Positions 1 through 8,156 of a stretch of DNA of 25,355 nucleotides are shown here, in pieces. Positions within the stretch are counted from its first letter, which is position 1, and the number at the start of each line of letters is the position of its first letter. The stretch comes from Deltaproteobacteria bacterium UBA796 (lineage in GTDB: Bacteria; Myxococcota_A; UBA796), in NCBI GenBank assembly GCA_002296975.1, contig DBIS01000123.1, positions 5,451 to 30,805 of the forward strand, read 5' to 3'. Made by a program: the position numbers and the translations under genes. A model generated the notes under the pieces. The model did no database searches. It was not told where the DNA came from and saw only the letters and a list, made by a program, of their open reading frames with translations.

Positions 1-17
1 TGACCCCGCCGTGAGCC

Positions 18-860
18 CTATGCGCACCATGGTGGGCGCGGGAGCAAGGTCACTTTGGCCCGCAATTCTGGAGGAAGCTTGGCGTCTAGCGCGGCTTCAG
101 CCTCTTCTTGGCGGTAACGGGCAGAAAGGTGAGTCAGTAAAATCGCTTTGTTTTGAAAGAGATCTGCCCGCTCCACCACCTCGTCGAGGTGAATATGACC
201 GTTTGCTCTTGCGCTCTCTACACTCACCCGGTCATCCATGAAGGTGCACTCCATGATCAACAAATCGGCCTCACGGGCCCAGGCGCTGTGCTCGATAAAG
301 TCGATGGTCGTGTCACCGGAAAACACCACAATTGGATGCTCCGTCACGACGTTGACCGCCTCTCCTCGGTCACGAGCAGCCACAATGGCCTCGCGCCCTG
401 CACCCTCAAGATCAGGCCGAAGGCGCTTGCGCAACTCCATCAGGGCATAGCCCTGGCATGGAACCGGATGAAAAGCCTTGATGGGCCGCACCAACAAACG
501 CCTGCCGATCGCATGACTCTCACCTGGACAAAGTCCCACCAACTCTACCGGCAACTCCGACCCGTCCAAGGCCCGAAAAGCATTGAGCAAATCATTCACC
601 CCACCCACAGTCGACTTGGGCAAAACATAGGTCGGTGGCGACATCCCAAACAAGGACCGGGTCGCCACATGATGAGCGATTCCACCGATATGATCGATGT
701 GGGTATGCGTGAACAACACCGTGTGATTTCTCACCGCGTCCCCATGCCCCCGACCAATATCAAAGGCAATCCGAAACCCAGGAAGCGCGATGCACGTTTC
801 CAAGCCCGCCACGGAGACCGCGCGAACATCAATACCAGCAAGTTGAATGATGTCCGTCAT
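18..860 (-). CDS. RNase Z-like MBL-fold metallohydrolase
   Basis: A 280-residue cytoplasmic metallo-beta-lactamase-fold hydrolase of the RNase Z/TRZ type. Visible zinc ligands are H52, H54, D56 and H57 in HTHIDH, H131 in the RNase Z-like HPVPCQGY segment, D183 in SGDTT and H244 in LLTHLSARY; this is the complete ligand set of the family. RNase Z proper cuts the 3' trailer of tRNA precursors. The long substrate-binding exosite arm of classical RNase Z is not obvious, so it may be a paralogue acting on another phosphoester, and no gene symbol is given. It is the last gene of the minus-strand run: its ATG directly abuts the TAA of the upstream Rossmann-fold gene with no gap, which suggests coupled translation. 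The fold and metal site are secure; the substrate is not. Confidence 0.88.
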   Translation of the reverse strand: MTDIIQLAGIDVRAVSVAGLETCIALPGFRIAFDIGRGHGDAVRNHTVLFTHTHIDHIGGIAHHVATRSLFGMSPPTYVLPKSTVGGVNDLLNAFRALDGSELPVELVGLCPGESHAIGRRLLVRPIKAFHPVPCQGYALMELRKRLRPDLEGAGREAIVAARDRGEAVNVVTEHPIVVFSGDTTIDFIEHSAWAREADLLIMECTFMDDRVSVESARANGHIHLDEVVERADLFQNKAILLTHLSARYRQEEAEAALDAKLPPELRAKVTLLPRPPWCA

Positions 861-2534
861 TTACTTGACTCGATGGCCGCCCATCTCATTGTTGAAAATC
901 CAAGCCACGACCTCACCAATCTCGAGAGTCGTCCCCGTATAGGTTTGAATGGTCGCTGCTGCCGACCCCGCAGCCTGTAAATCACGACGGGCTTCTACCA
1001 TCGCTGAAAACCGAGCACGCCAACGTTTCATATTGGCCGGCCGGAGGTCTATCCAGCCCTTCTTTGCCCACTTGTCTACGTCAGACCGCTTGTTGATCTC
1101 AATTGTACTGGACCGACCCGCAACCTCTGGAACATTAATGCGCGGCCCACGAAGAATCGATTTTCCATCGGGCAACAACACTGGAATGCCAATACTCGGC
1201 GCGGTCTTGGACACACCCGATGCTCCCAAGACATCCTTCATCGCCTTGGCCATCCCAGCCAAACTCAACTTCTCGTCCAAAATAGATTTGAAATCACCAA
1301 AAGCACTCTTGAGCAGGTGAGCTTCAAAAAGCAGTTTGGACAACTCCGGTGGACCCAAACGCCCCAAGGCAACAGACGGAATACCGCTGCTCAACTCAGC
1401 TTCTGCGAGGTCATGCATGGCTGCATTTCGCAATAAACCAGCCTTATAGGAGGGATTCAAGACGCTCCCATCTAGAGCCGAGATGATGTCTTGGCCTGTG
1501 TTCGCACCCCGAATCTCGTGTACAACCACCTGAGCGATCTCCTCAGGCGTGATGTACTCCATCTGCCCAAGTGCTGTGATCGCCGCAAACTCGCCCGCAG
1601 TAAAGACGCCATTTTCGCCCGTATCGACGATGGCCACCTCAAGCTTTCCTTGTTTGGTGTAGCCCTCGATGGGCTCCGCCAAATCAAGCGCGCCTTGTGT
1701 CACACTGACTGTCTTCGGCTCGAAGAGATCGTCGTTTCCATGTTTGTCCCTCGCCGGCCGCACCTCCACCCCGCGGTAGCCGATCATCGCTGCCGGCTTG
1801 ACCTCTTTGACGATGGGTGCGTTGGGTGTGCGAGCCAACAAAAAGAGCAAGCCAGTATGCCCAAAGGCCGCCTCATTTTTGGCCAACAACACCTTCGAGG
1901 GTTTGTCCTCGGAGTGGGTATAAGGAATGTTGAGCCCCATCCCGCCCGTGCCCGTGGTGCCAACTTTGATGTACACCTTGGTGGCAAACTCTGTGGTGGC
2001 CCGATGCAAAAAACGAACGTGTCGAATGATTTGCGGCGCTGATTGGCTCAACAACAAAGCCTCCACATCCTCGACACCTTTGTTGTCGATTCCCTTGTCC
2101 GATATCCACTCCCGAACCTTCGTCGCACCGTCAAAAACATCTTGGTAGCTCAAGCCGGTAGCCGTGTTGACACAATCCACGATCACATCCGGCCGATGAC
2201 GCTTGATCATCTTGGCCAAATGGTTTTGCTTATACGCGCTCTCAAAATCATCGTAAAGCGCTGCGAGCAACCGTCGCCGAAGCAGCGGATCTTCCCGCAA
2301 ATCCGCCCGAGACTTGGCAGCCAAGTCGCTGGGTACAAACAAATTTCCGCTCGCCGGAACAAAGGCGACCTGATTGCCAAATTCGGCCTCTAGCCTTTCC
2401 ACCGCAGCCTCTGCCTCTTCTTCGTAAAGCGACGCAACAATAATGCGCGTTGGCGACAAGCGATGAACCAAATGACGGCAGACCTGCAGCCCCACAAGAC
2501 CAGCGCCACCGAGAATCAAATAGTCCTTGTACAT
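861..2534 (-). CDS. Rossmann-fold NAD(P)-binding protein (SDR/saccharopine dehydrogenase-like), large
   Basis: A 557-residue protein whose first residues (YLILGGAGLVG) form a beta strand and a glycine-rich dinucleotide-binding loop, G9-x-x-G12-x-x-G15. The strand pattern then follows an extended SDR or saccharopine-dehydrogenase-like Rossmann domain to roughly residue 240. A second glycine-rich stretch, KVGTTGTGGMGLN, lies in the middle. The C-terminal 300 residues match nothing I recognise. I chose the ATG at 2534 because GGAGG sits 4 bases upstream and the Rossmann strand then starts at once; an in-frame ATG at 2555 has only a weak ribosome site. It lies between the helical hypothetical gene (67-base gap) and the MBL hydrolase (no gap). 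An NAD(P)-dependent oxidoreductase is likely, but the substrate cannot be named. Confidence 0.8.
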   Translation of the reverse strand: MYKDYLILGGAGLVGLQVCRHLVHRLSPTRIIVASLYEEEAEAAVERLEAEFGNQVAFVPASGNLFVPSDLAAKSRADLREDPLLRRRLLAALYDDFESAYKQNHLAKMIKRHRPDVIVDCVNTATGLSYQDVFDGATKVREWISDKGIDNKGVEDVEALLLSQSAPQIIRHVRFLHRATTEFATKVYIKVGTTGTGGMGLNIPYTHSEDKPSKVLLAKNEAAFGHTGLLFLLARTPNAPIVKEVKPAAMIGYRGVEVRPARDKHGNDDLFEPKTVSVTQGALDLAEPIEGYTKQGKLEVAIVDTGENGVFTAGEFAAITALGQMEYITPEEIAQVVVHEIRGANTGQDIISALDGSVLNPSYKAGLLRNAAMHDLAEAELSSGIPSVALGRLGPPELSKLLFEAHLLKSAFGDFKSILDEKLSLAGMAKAMKDVLGASGVSKTAPSIGIPVLLPDGKSILRGPRINVPEVAGRSSTIEINKRSDVDKWAKKGWIDLRPANMKRWRARFSAMVEARRDLQAAGSAAATIQTYTGTTLEIGEVVAWIFNNEMGGHRVK

Positions 2535-2537
2535 AAG

Positions 2538-2543
2538 CCCTCC
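2538..2543 (-). promoter_or_regulatory. Ribosome binding site deciding the start at 2534
   Basis: On the minus strand GGAGGG lies just ahead of the ATG at 2532-2534, with 4 bases between GGAGG and the start codon. This supports the internal start over the ATG at 2555, which has no comparable site. Confidence 0.55.
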
Positions 2544-2601
2544 GTCAAGGCCCATGGACTAACACCCTTGTACCGCCACCGGGGTCGCGATGATCACCGA
2601 T

Positions 2602-3351
2602 TCACTGACACGCTTCTCCAAGGCGAGCCAAAGCGATGATGCGCTTGTCCAAGTCCGTACAGTCTGCGCTTAAAACCATGGTGTCGATGCCCAGACGTTC
2701 ACCATAAGCCACCGCCAAACCTCGCCCACCGCTGACGGAACACCCAGCCAATACCTGCGCGAGTGGCCGCGATAATTTTCCCGCATCTAAGACTGAAAGC
2801 ACAGGCCAAAACCACATACCCAAAGCAGCACAATCCGCGGCCAAAGCCGGTGCCACCCAAGTGCTAAGTTTGCGCACCCAGTCCACATGTAAAGCCGGCA
2901 AAACCCGGTCGCCGACCGCGAGCAAGTCCACCATCATCGGGTCGATTTCACCCGGAAACACATAGGGCAGACTCTGAAACGACAATATCCGCCGAGCCGC
3001 AGCCTCTCGCTCCAAGCTCACCGCCGCATGCAAGCGAGCCGCTGTAATCCACAAATGAGCATCCCCGCTCACCGCCGCTTGTGCTTCGAGTTCAGCCAAT
3101 GCTGCGACACCCAAATCAGCCCCAGCAACGGCTATCCGTAACTTCTCTGCCAATGAGTCCGCCGCCTTTGGTGCAGGCTCAAGCCCCGCTAGCGCTCGGT
3201 CGATCGGGCCACAGATGCGCTCATCCAAACGGTCCGCCAGGCCCAAAACCCGAGCGATTAGCCGCAACTCCATATCTGTCGTTGGACATCCACCAGATCC
3301 AACCCACTCATCGATCAATGCACGCGACGCTCTCACACTCCACCTCGCCAT
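2602..3351 (-). CDS. Hypothetical helical protein in radical SAM operon
   Basis: A 249-residue protein that I do not recognise. It has no signal peptide or clear membrane span. It is rich in Ala and Leu and reads as a series of amphipathic helices, such as residues 60-110 (IAVAGADLGVAALAELEAQA) and the run around LHAAVSLEREAAARRIL. Tryptophans cluster near VDWVRKLSTWV and ALGMWFWPVL. The ATG at 3351 lies inside the end of the upstream radical SAM gene (19-base overlap in another frame), so translation is probably coupled and the two products may act together. A helical adaptor, substrate-carrier or scaffold for the radical SAM enzyme is conceivable, but nothing in the sequence proves it. Confidence 0.7.
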   Translation of the reverse strand: MARWSVRASRALIDEWVGSGGCPTTDMELRLIARVLGLADRLDERICGPIDRALAGLEPAPKAADSLAEKLRIAVAGADLGVAALAELEAQAAVSGDAHLWITAARLHAAVSLEREAAARRILSFQSLPYVFPGEIDPMMVDLLAVGDRVLPALHVDWVRKLSTWVAPALAADCAALGMWFWPVLSVLDAGKLSRPLAQVLAGCSVSGGRGLAVAYGERLGIDTMVLSADCTDLDKRIIALARLGEACQ

Positions 3352-4817
3352 GGCGCCCGAGTAGCGGCATCGAGGGCGCCAAAAACCGTTCGATAGTTCG
3401 CAAACTTCCCACCCGCGACCACCGCCTCATACAGCGCCTCACCCGCACGCCATCCACCCTGGGCTAACTCCGCCTCCACCCAAGCCCAACGCGCACTGGT
3501 CGGCCGAACTTCAGCCACCCCTTTTAAGCCCCGTGTCAGGTACTTGAGGCGGCGCTCTACCACCCGAATACCGGCATATTCTGCCGTATCAAGCGGGGTG
3601 TTTCGCTTGGGAACAAAGGGTGCAATGCCAAGAGAAACAGGGCAAATCGCGGCCAATTCGGTGGTAAATCGAATCAACTCGTCGATGTCTTCTTCTTGCT
3701 CTTCGGGCACGCCGACCATCATATAAACCTTCATCACCTTGTACTTATGCTCAGCAGCCAGCTTGGCACAATCGATCAAATGAGATTCTTTGGTGCCCTT
3801 GGCGATTATCTTGCGCAGCCGCTGAGAGGCCGCATCGGAAGCAACGGTGAGGGTTTTGTAGCCACCCTTACGAAGCAAGCGCGCGATGTCCGGCTTGCGC
3901 GCCACCCGATCTGCACGCAGAGAACTGATGCCCACACCCCGCCCACTGGCGATGATCTCCTCAAGCAAGCCCACCAACTGAGGATGATCTGAAATCGCAG
4001 CCCCAACCAAGCCAACCCGAGGCGCATGCTCAGGCACAAAGGACATGATTCGCTCTGGACTCACCAAGCGCATGCCGCCATTGGTAGAGCGACGCATCAC
4101 GCAAAAGCTACAGGTCCGATGACAGCCCCGCTCGCCCTCGATCAAAAACATATCGGAGAGCTCTGCGTCGGGTGCCAATATCGGCGCGAAAGCAGGAAGC
4201 CTCTCATCTGAGGCCTTCGCCACCGCAGGCAGACATTGGCCATGAAGCTCGGGCGCATAGCCCCCTGCGAGGGCCGCGATCTCATCAAGCCAACCATCTG
4301 ATCGGGTATGCAGGGCCGCCTCAAAAGCCGGAATCACCACATCTTCTGCCTCACCGAGCAGCATCGCGTCCACAAACGGAGCCGCTGGTAAAGGATTGGA
4401 GAAGGTGAGCGGCCCACCCAAGACAATGCGGGGATGCCGATGGTCTCGGTCCTTGCGCAAAGGCGGAATTCCCGCCAACTCCAGAGCACGAATCAAGCCA
4501 GCCAACTCCAACTCGTAAGCCAAACTCACGCCGATCACCGAAAAGTGCGCCAGAGGACGCTTTGTTTCGTAGGTGTACAGCGGCACCCGACTTTTGCGCC
4601 AAGCGTCGACATCATCGGGGAGAAAGGCGCGCTCGACCTGATAGCCCGCATCACGCAGAATTTTGATGATCCACTGAAAGCCGACCGAGCTCATCCCCGC
4701 TCGGTAGGGGCTTGGGTACAGCATGGCGATGGCCGCGCCACCTTGGGAAAATGCATTGCCCCGTTCTGCCGCCAATCGCTGACGAATCTGGGCAGCTTGA
4801 TCGAATGATTTAGCCAT
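3333..4817 (-). CDS. Radical SAM protein with B12-binding-like N-terminal domain
   Basis: A 494-residue radical SAM protein. Residues 25-200 form a B12-binding-like alpha/beta region (AIAMLYPSPYRAGMSSVGFQ, VIGVSLAYELE, RIVLGGPLTFSNP, AMLLGEAEDV) lacking the DxHxxG cobalamin motif. The strings resemble the front half of the uncharacterised radical SAM family that is often fused to DUF2344. The [4Fe-4S] motif is C232-x3-C236-x2-C239 in RGCHRTCSFC. SAM-binding strands follow, including LTVASDAASQRLRK and YKVMKVYMMVGVPEE. The C-terminus has no DUF2344-like extension. It is the first gene of a minus-strand run and diverges from the ATPase gene across 78 bases. The substrate is unknown. The radical SAM call rests on the cysteine motif and overall pattern. 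Confidence 0.88.
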   Translation of the reverse strand: MAKSFDQAAQIRQRLAAERGNAFSQGGAAIAMLYPSPYRAGMSSVGFQWIIKILRDAGYQVERAFLPDDVDAWRKSRVPLYTYETKRPLAHFSVIGVSLAYELELAGLIRALELAGIPPLRKDRDHRHPRIVLGGPLTFSNPLPAAPFVDAMLLGEAEDVVIPAFEAALHTRSDGWLDEIAALAGGYAPELHGQCLPAVAKASDERLPAFAPILAPDAELSDMFLIEGERGCHRTCSFCVMRRSTNGGMRLVSPERIMSFVPEHAPRVGLVGAAISDHPQLVGLLEEIIASGRGVGISSLRADRVARKPDIARLLRKGGYKTLTVASDAASQRLRKIIAKGTKESHLIDCAKLAAEHKYKVMKVYMMVGVPEEQEEDIDELIRFTTELAAICPVSLGIAPFVPKRNTPLDTAEYAGIRVVERRLKYLTRGLKGVAEVRPTSARWAWVEAELAQGGWRAGEALYEAVVAGGKFANYRTVFGALDAATRAPWRGGV

Positions 4818-4855
4818 CGCTTCAACTATCGCCTCTGAACCGGATTAGCGAGGCT

Positions 4856-4870
4856 TTGAGACCTTCTCAA
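4856..4870. promoter_or_regulatory. Perfect 6-base inverted repeat in divergent intergenic region
   Basis: TTGAGA (4856-4861) and TCTCAA (4865-4870) form a perfect inverted repeat around a 3-base spacer. It sits in the 78-base region between the divergent radical SAM and ATPase genes, a good place for an operator. The left arm also resembles a -35 box for the plus strand (TTGAGA), with TAAACT at 4881-4886 as a possible -10 box at 19-base spacing, which is slightly long. Both readings rest only on sequence and position. Confidence 0.25.
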
Positions 4871-4895
4871 TCGATTTGCGTAAACTACCGAAGTC

Positions 4896-7298
4896 ATGAC
4901 ACTGCTCAAAGCCTCAGCGATCGCCTTCGGGTGCGCACTGTATGTGTTCTCTGCAAATGCGGAGGCTCAGCCAACACCCAACACACTTGAGGCTCACACA
5001 CAAGCCATCCCCGAGGGGCCACCCTCACTCGCCCGAGCCCTCGCCACCCAGTGGGCATCCGCTCAACGCTTGCCTCCCGCATCGTTCGATCGCACCACGG
5101 CCATCGATCAAAGCTATCTCGATGCCTGCGCGCTGATAAACCAACTCCTCAATGCCCGCGACCAAGCTGTTTTAGATGGCCAAGATACCGCCGCCGATGA
5201 CATGTCTAGACAGCTTTCAATGTCGAGAACCATTCGCCGCGAGGCCCGCCAACTCGCCAGTGAAGCGGCCCTGGCCAAGATTCAAAACACTCAACTACAA
5301 AACATCCAAACGGAAATTTTAGCGATACCCCTAGATCTTCAGTTTTCATGGCGAAAAACCCAACACGCTTGGTTGAAAGCCCCAAAAGACGTCAATCAGA
5401 TTCAAGCCCTCGGCGGCCTCTTTTTAGGCTTGATGGAGTTGGCCTTATTTTTATTCTTTTTCATCTGGGTTCACGGCCGAGCGCCCTACTGGGTTCGAAG
5501 ACTGCTCGACGAACTCGAATCCGGAAAAGACGGCGGCACGTGGGATAGTGGGACACAATTTCCAGCCTGGATGGTCGCGGGTGACATCGGCACCCTGGCC
5601 GCACCCCTAGGGCGTGCCACCCAAAGCCTCATCAAGGTCCTCGGCGCCGCCATGGTCTTCCGATGGCTCGCTGAGCCCGCACCGCTTTTGGCATGGATCG
5701 CCCTCATCCCCGCATTGACCGCATCGGTACGCCTGGCTTGGTCCTTCACTGGACTTGCCTTGATCGGCCCCTCACAGACCCGTCCTGCCCTGTACGTCAC
5801 CGACCCTAAAACCCGGCAAGCTGTGTTGTGGGTCATCAATGTTTTCGGCAATTTAATCGCCATCAACATCATCTCCGTACACTTATTAGAGTCTATTTTA
5901 GACGCCCATCACTCGAGCTTGATCGTCTCTAATTTCATCGGCGTTGTGAGCATCTTGGCCCTTGGCTTGGGCATGCATAAATGGGGCGACACCCTGCGCA
6001 CACGAATCGCTGAGGGGGGTGCTGAGACAGCCATCGCCCGATGGATAGCCGGCATCAACCGACCCGCTTCATCATTGATGAACATCGCCCGGGCCGCGAC
6101 CGCCATCGTGTTGCTGAGCGTCCGCCTTCTGATCGCTCTGCTCAATGGCTTGATCGAGAGTCGTGCCGGACTGTCTTGGTTGGGCGCAGCCTTGGCCCGC
6201 CGGCAACTCCGAGACAACCCCAAAGCACCCCGAGCGCCCTTGGGCATCGGGACGCGAAAGGCCATTGGCGCTGGGGCCTTACAATTTTTGAACCGGGATG
6301 AAACCATCGCGGAGATCGTCCAACTTCATGCCACTTGGACCACCGACCCCCGCCGCGGAATGGTCGCACTCACCGGAGATCGCGGGGCTGGAAAAACGGT
6401 ACTCTTGGCGCAACTGGGTGAACACCTCGGCAATGCCACCACCCAAAGCACCGTGCCTGCAGGTCACACCACAAAAACCGCAGCCCTCAATTGGTTAATC
6501 CAAACAGCGAACATCACGGCCAGCCCAAACACCGAATCGGTCATCGAAGCCTTGCAGGTCAAACCGAGTCACGTGTTTTTGATCTCGGATTTGCACCGCC
6601 TGTTTTTGCGCACGGTCGGCCACTATCATGGCCTTGATGCAGTCCTGGATGTCATGCAAGCCACCGCCAAACGCCATTTTTGGGTGGCCTCTCTTCACGA
6701 GCCCGCCTGGACCTTTTTGGCCTCGATGGAGCAAGTCGGCAACGTGGGCGTATTTTCTCACAAAGTTCATCTCGGCCCAACTGGCCCTGCCGATATGTCC
6801 GCCTGGCTTCATGCTCGCACAAGAGCCGCCGGCTTTAAGGCCAGTTTTGAAGCCATGACTCAGCGCCAATCAACCGGCACCAATCGCGCCCGCCTGCTCG
6901 AACGCGCTGAACGTGCCTATTGGCGATTGATGGTAGAGGCCAGCCAAGGAAACCCCACGGTCGCAGCCAAGCTGTGGCTCGATGGGCTTCAACCTTGCGC
7001 CACTGAGGGCGTGCTCTTGGTCGGTGTTCCCCGGGCACACGACAGCACCGAACTCGAACAACTCACCGACGGCGAACTTTTCAGCCTCACCGCCATCACC
7101 TTGCACGAAGACATCTCCGTCCCTGAGCTCTCCATCGTGCTCAACATCCCTCAACCCCGTGTTCGTGCGGCCTGTCGCGGGCTTGAACAGCTCACTTTGA
7201 TCACCGAAACCAACTCAGGCCGTTATAAAATTCGCCTCAACTGGCTGCCTGCTGTCGAGCGCCATCTCCGGCGTCGTAGCTTTCTACACAAGGGCTAA
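4896..7298 (+). CDS. Membrane-anchored P-loop ATPase with C-terminal winged-helix-like domain
   Basis: An 800-residue inner-membrane ATPase. Residues 1-24 look like a cleavable signal peptide (ANAEA then QPTP). Residues 30-165 form a polar, partly coiled-coil periplasmic region. Likely membrane spans lie near 171-193, 243-290, 309-333, 341-360 and 397-421. A cytoplasmic NTPase domain follows, with Walker A G494-DRGAGK-T501 and a Walker B-like strand HVFLISD ending at D565. The last 80 residues (ELFSLTAITLHEDISVPELS, then RVRAACRGLEQLTLI) read as a winged helix, as seen after the ATPase core in STAND and Orc/Cdc6-type proteins. The MscS-type channel gene begins 3 bases after the stop. I infer that ATP binding or hydrolysis is coupled to a membrane event, perhaps gating of that channel. 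The whole-protein family is not one I can name. Confidence 0.82.
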   Translation: MTLLKASAIAFGCALYVFSANAEAQPTPNTLEAHTQAIPEGPPSLARALATQWASAQRLPPASFDRTTAIDQSYLDACALINQLLNARDQAVLDGQDTAADDMSRQLSMSRTIRREARQLASEAALAKIQNTQLQNIQTEILAIPLDLQFSWRKTQHAWLKAPKDVNQIQALGGLFLGLMELALFLFFFIWVHGRAPYWVRRLLDELESGKDGGTWDSGTQFPAWMVAGDIGTLAAPLGRATQSLIKVLGAAMVFRWLAEPAPLLAWIALIPALTASVRLAWSFTGLALIGPSQTRPALYVTDPKTRQAVLWVINVFGNLIAINIISVHLLESILDAHHSSLIVSNFIGVVSILALGLGMHKWGDTLRTRIAEGGAETAIARWIAGINRPASSLMNIARAATAIVLLSVRLLIALLNGLIESRAGLSWLGAALARRQLRDNPKAPRAPLGIGTRKAIGAGALQFLNRDETIAEIVQLHATWTTDPRRGMVALTGDRGAGKTVLLAQLGEHLGNATTQSTVPAGHTTKTAALNWLIQTANITASPNTESVIEALQVKPSHVFLISDLHRLFLRTVGHYHGLDAVLDVMQATAKRHFWVASLHEPAWTFLASMEQVGNVGVFSHKVHLGPTGPADMSAWLHARTRAAGFKASFEAMTQRQSTGTNRARLLERAERAYWRLMVEASQGNPTVAAKLWLDGLQPCATEGVLLVGVPRAHDSTELEQLTDGELFSLTAITLHEDISVPELSIVLNIPQPRVRAACRGLEQLTLITETNSGRYKIRLNWLPAVERHLRRRSFLHKG

Positions 7299-7301
7299 AC
7301 C

Positions 7302-8126
7302 ATGGACACCGCCCCCAATTTACTCGAATTTATCGTCTGGGACAGGCTGCCCTTTGCCTTGATCGTCATCTTGATAGCCCTCGTCACCGGCAGCATTGCT
7401 ACACGGTCCCTTGGTGCTTTGGGTGAACGCATCAACCAACAGCGACTGCTGTTCAAGCAAATCAGCGCCATCATCCGGTTTTTAATCTTACTCGTCACAA
7501 CAGTGTTGGTCGCGAGCGCTCTTTTCTCCTTCTCTTCAGAGGCCATGCTCGCCGTGAGCGGTACAGCGGCGGTCGCCATCGGCTTTGCTTTCAAAGACCT
7601 GCTCGCCTCTTTGATAGCCGGTATCATTCTGCTCTTTGACCGCCCATTCCAAGTCGGTGACCGCATTAAATTCGGAGATATCTACGGCGAGGTCATCGAA
7701 ATCGGGCTGCGGGCCGTTCGGATACAGACCCTCGACGACAACCTGGTCTCCATTCCCAACCACAGATTTTTGAACGACCCAGTATCTTCGGCGAATGCAG
7801 GCTCATTGCACCAAATGTGCGTCTTTTCCTTTTGGATTGGCTGCAATGAAGACATCGCTGCGGCCAAGCGCATCGTCTACGAAGCCACCGCCTCAAGCCG
7901 CTATGTCTATATCGATCGCCCCATCACCATCAGCGTCCGAGAGGGCCCAGTCCCCAATGGCGCTGAGCGTTTTGCGCTCGATCTCACCGTCAAAGCCTAT
8001 GTCTTCGATGGCCGCTACGAGACCCCATTTGGCACCGATGTCACCGAAAGGGTCAAGGCCGCCTTCGCAGACTCCGGCATCAAAACCGCTGGAGAGCTCG
8101 AATGGACCGCCGCACGCAGCGGCTGA
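7302..8126 (+). CDS. Small MscS-family mechanosensitive ion channel
   Basis: A 274-residue MscS-type channel, close to the size of E. coli MscS (286). Membrane spans lie near residues 16-35, 54-76 and 81-112. The third has the Gly/Ala pattern of the pore helix (AVSGTAAVAIGFAFKDLLAS), followed by the family signature AGIILLFDRPFQVGDRI. The middle beta domain (GEVIEIGLRAVRIQTLDDNL, VSIPNHRFLN) and an alpha/beta C-terminal vestibule follow. Channels of this family open under membrane tension and release solutes on osmotic downshock. Translation probably starts at the ATG 3 bases after the ATPase gene, with AGGG upstream, so the two are almost certainly co-transcribed. That partner suggests regulation beyond tension alone. 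The gene converges with serC. Confidence 0.93.
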   Translation: MDTAPNLLEFIVWDRLPFALIVILIALVTGSIATRSLGALGERINQQRLLFKQISAIIRFLILLVTTVLVASALFSFSSEAMLAVSGTAAVAIGFAFKDLLASLIAGIILLFDRPFQVGDRIKFGDIYGEVIEIGLRAVRIQTLDDNLVSIPNHRFLNDPVSSANAGSLHQMCVFSFWIGCNEDIAAAKRIVYEATASSRYVYIDRPITISVREGPVPNGAERFALDLTVKAYVFDGRYETPFGTDVTERVKAAFADSGIKTAGELEWTAARSG

Positions 8127-8156
8127 GGGCTGAAAGGCCGACCAGGCTCATCAGCC
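8121..8156. repeat. Inverted repeat spanning the convergent MscS/serC gene ends
   Basis: GGCTGA (8121-8126) and TCAGCC (8151-8156) are inverted repeats on either side of the 24-base gap between two convergent genes. Each arm contains the Gly-stop codons of one gene. A bidirectional transcription terminator is possible, but there is no T-tract and the 24-base loop is long, so it may simply reflect both proteins ending in Gly-TGA. Confidence 0.2.

Noticed and set aside
12..241. Short plus-strand frames at the window start
   Set aside because: They lie opposite the C-terminus of the MBL hydrolase and show no protein-like pattern.
153..980. Plus-strand open frame of 275 codons antisense to the RNase Z-like gene
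   Set aside because: Its product is rich in His, Arg and Pro with no motif, whereas the opposite strand encodes a complete MBL metal site.
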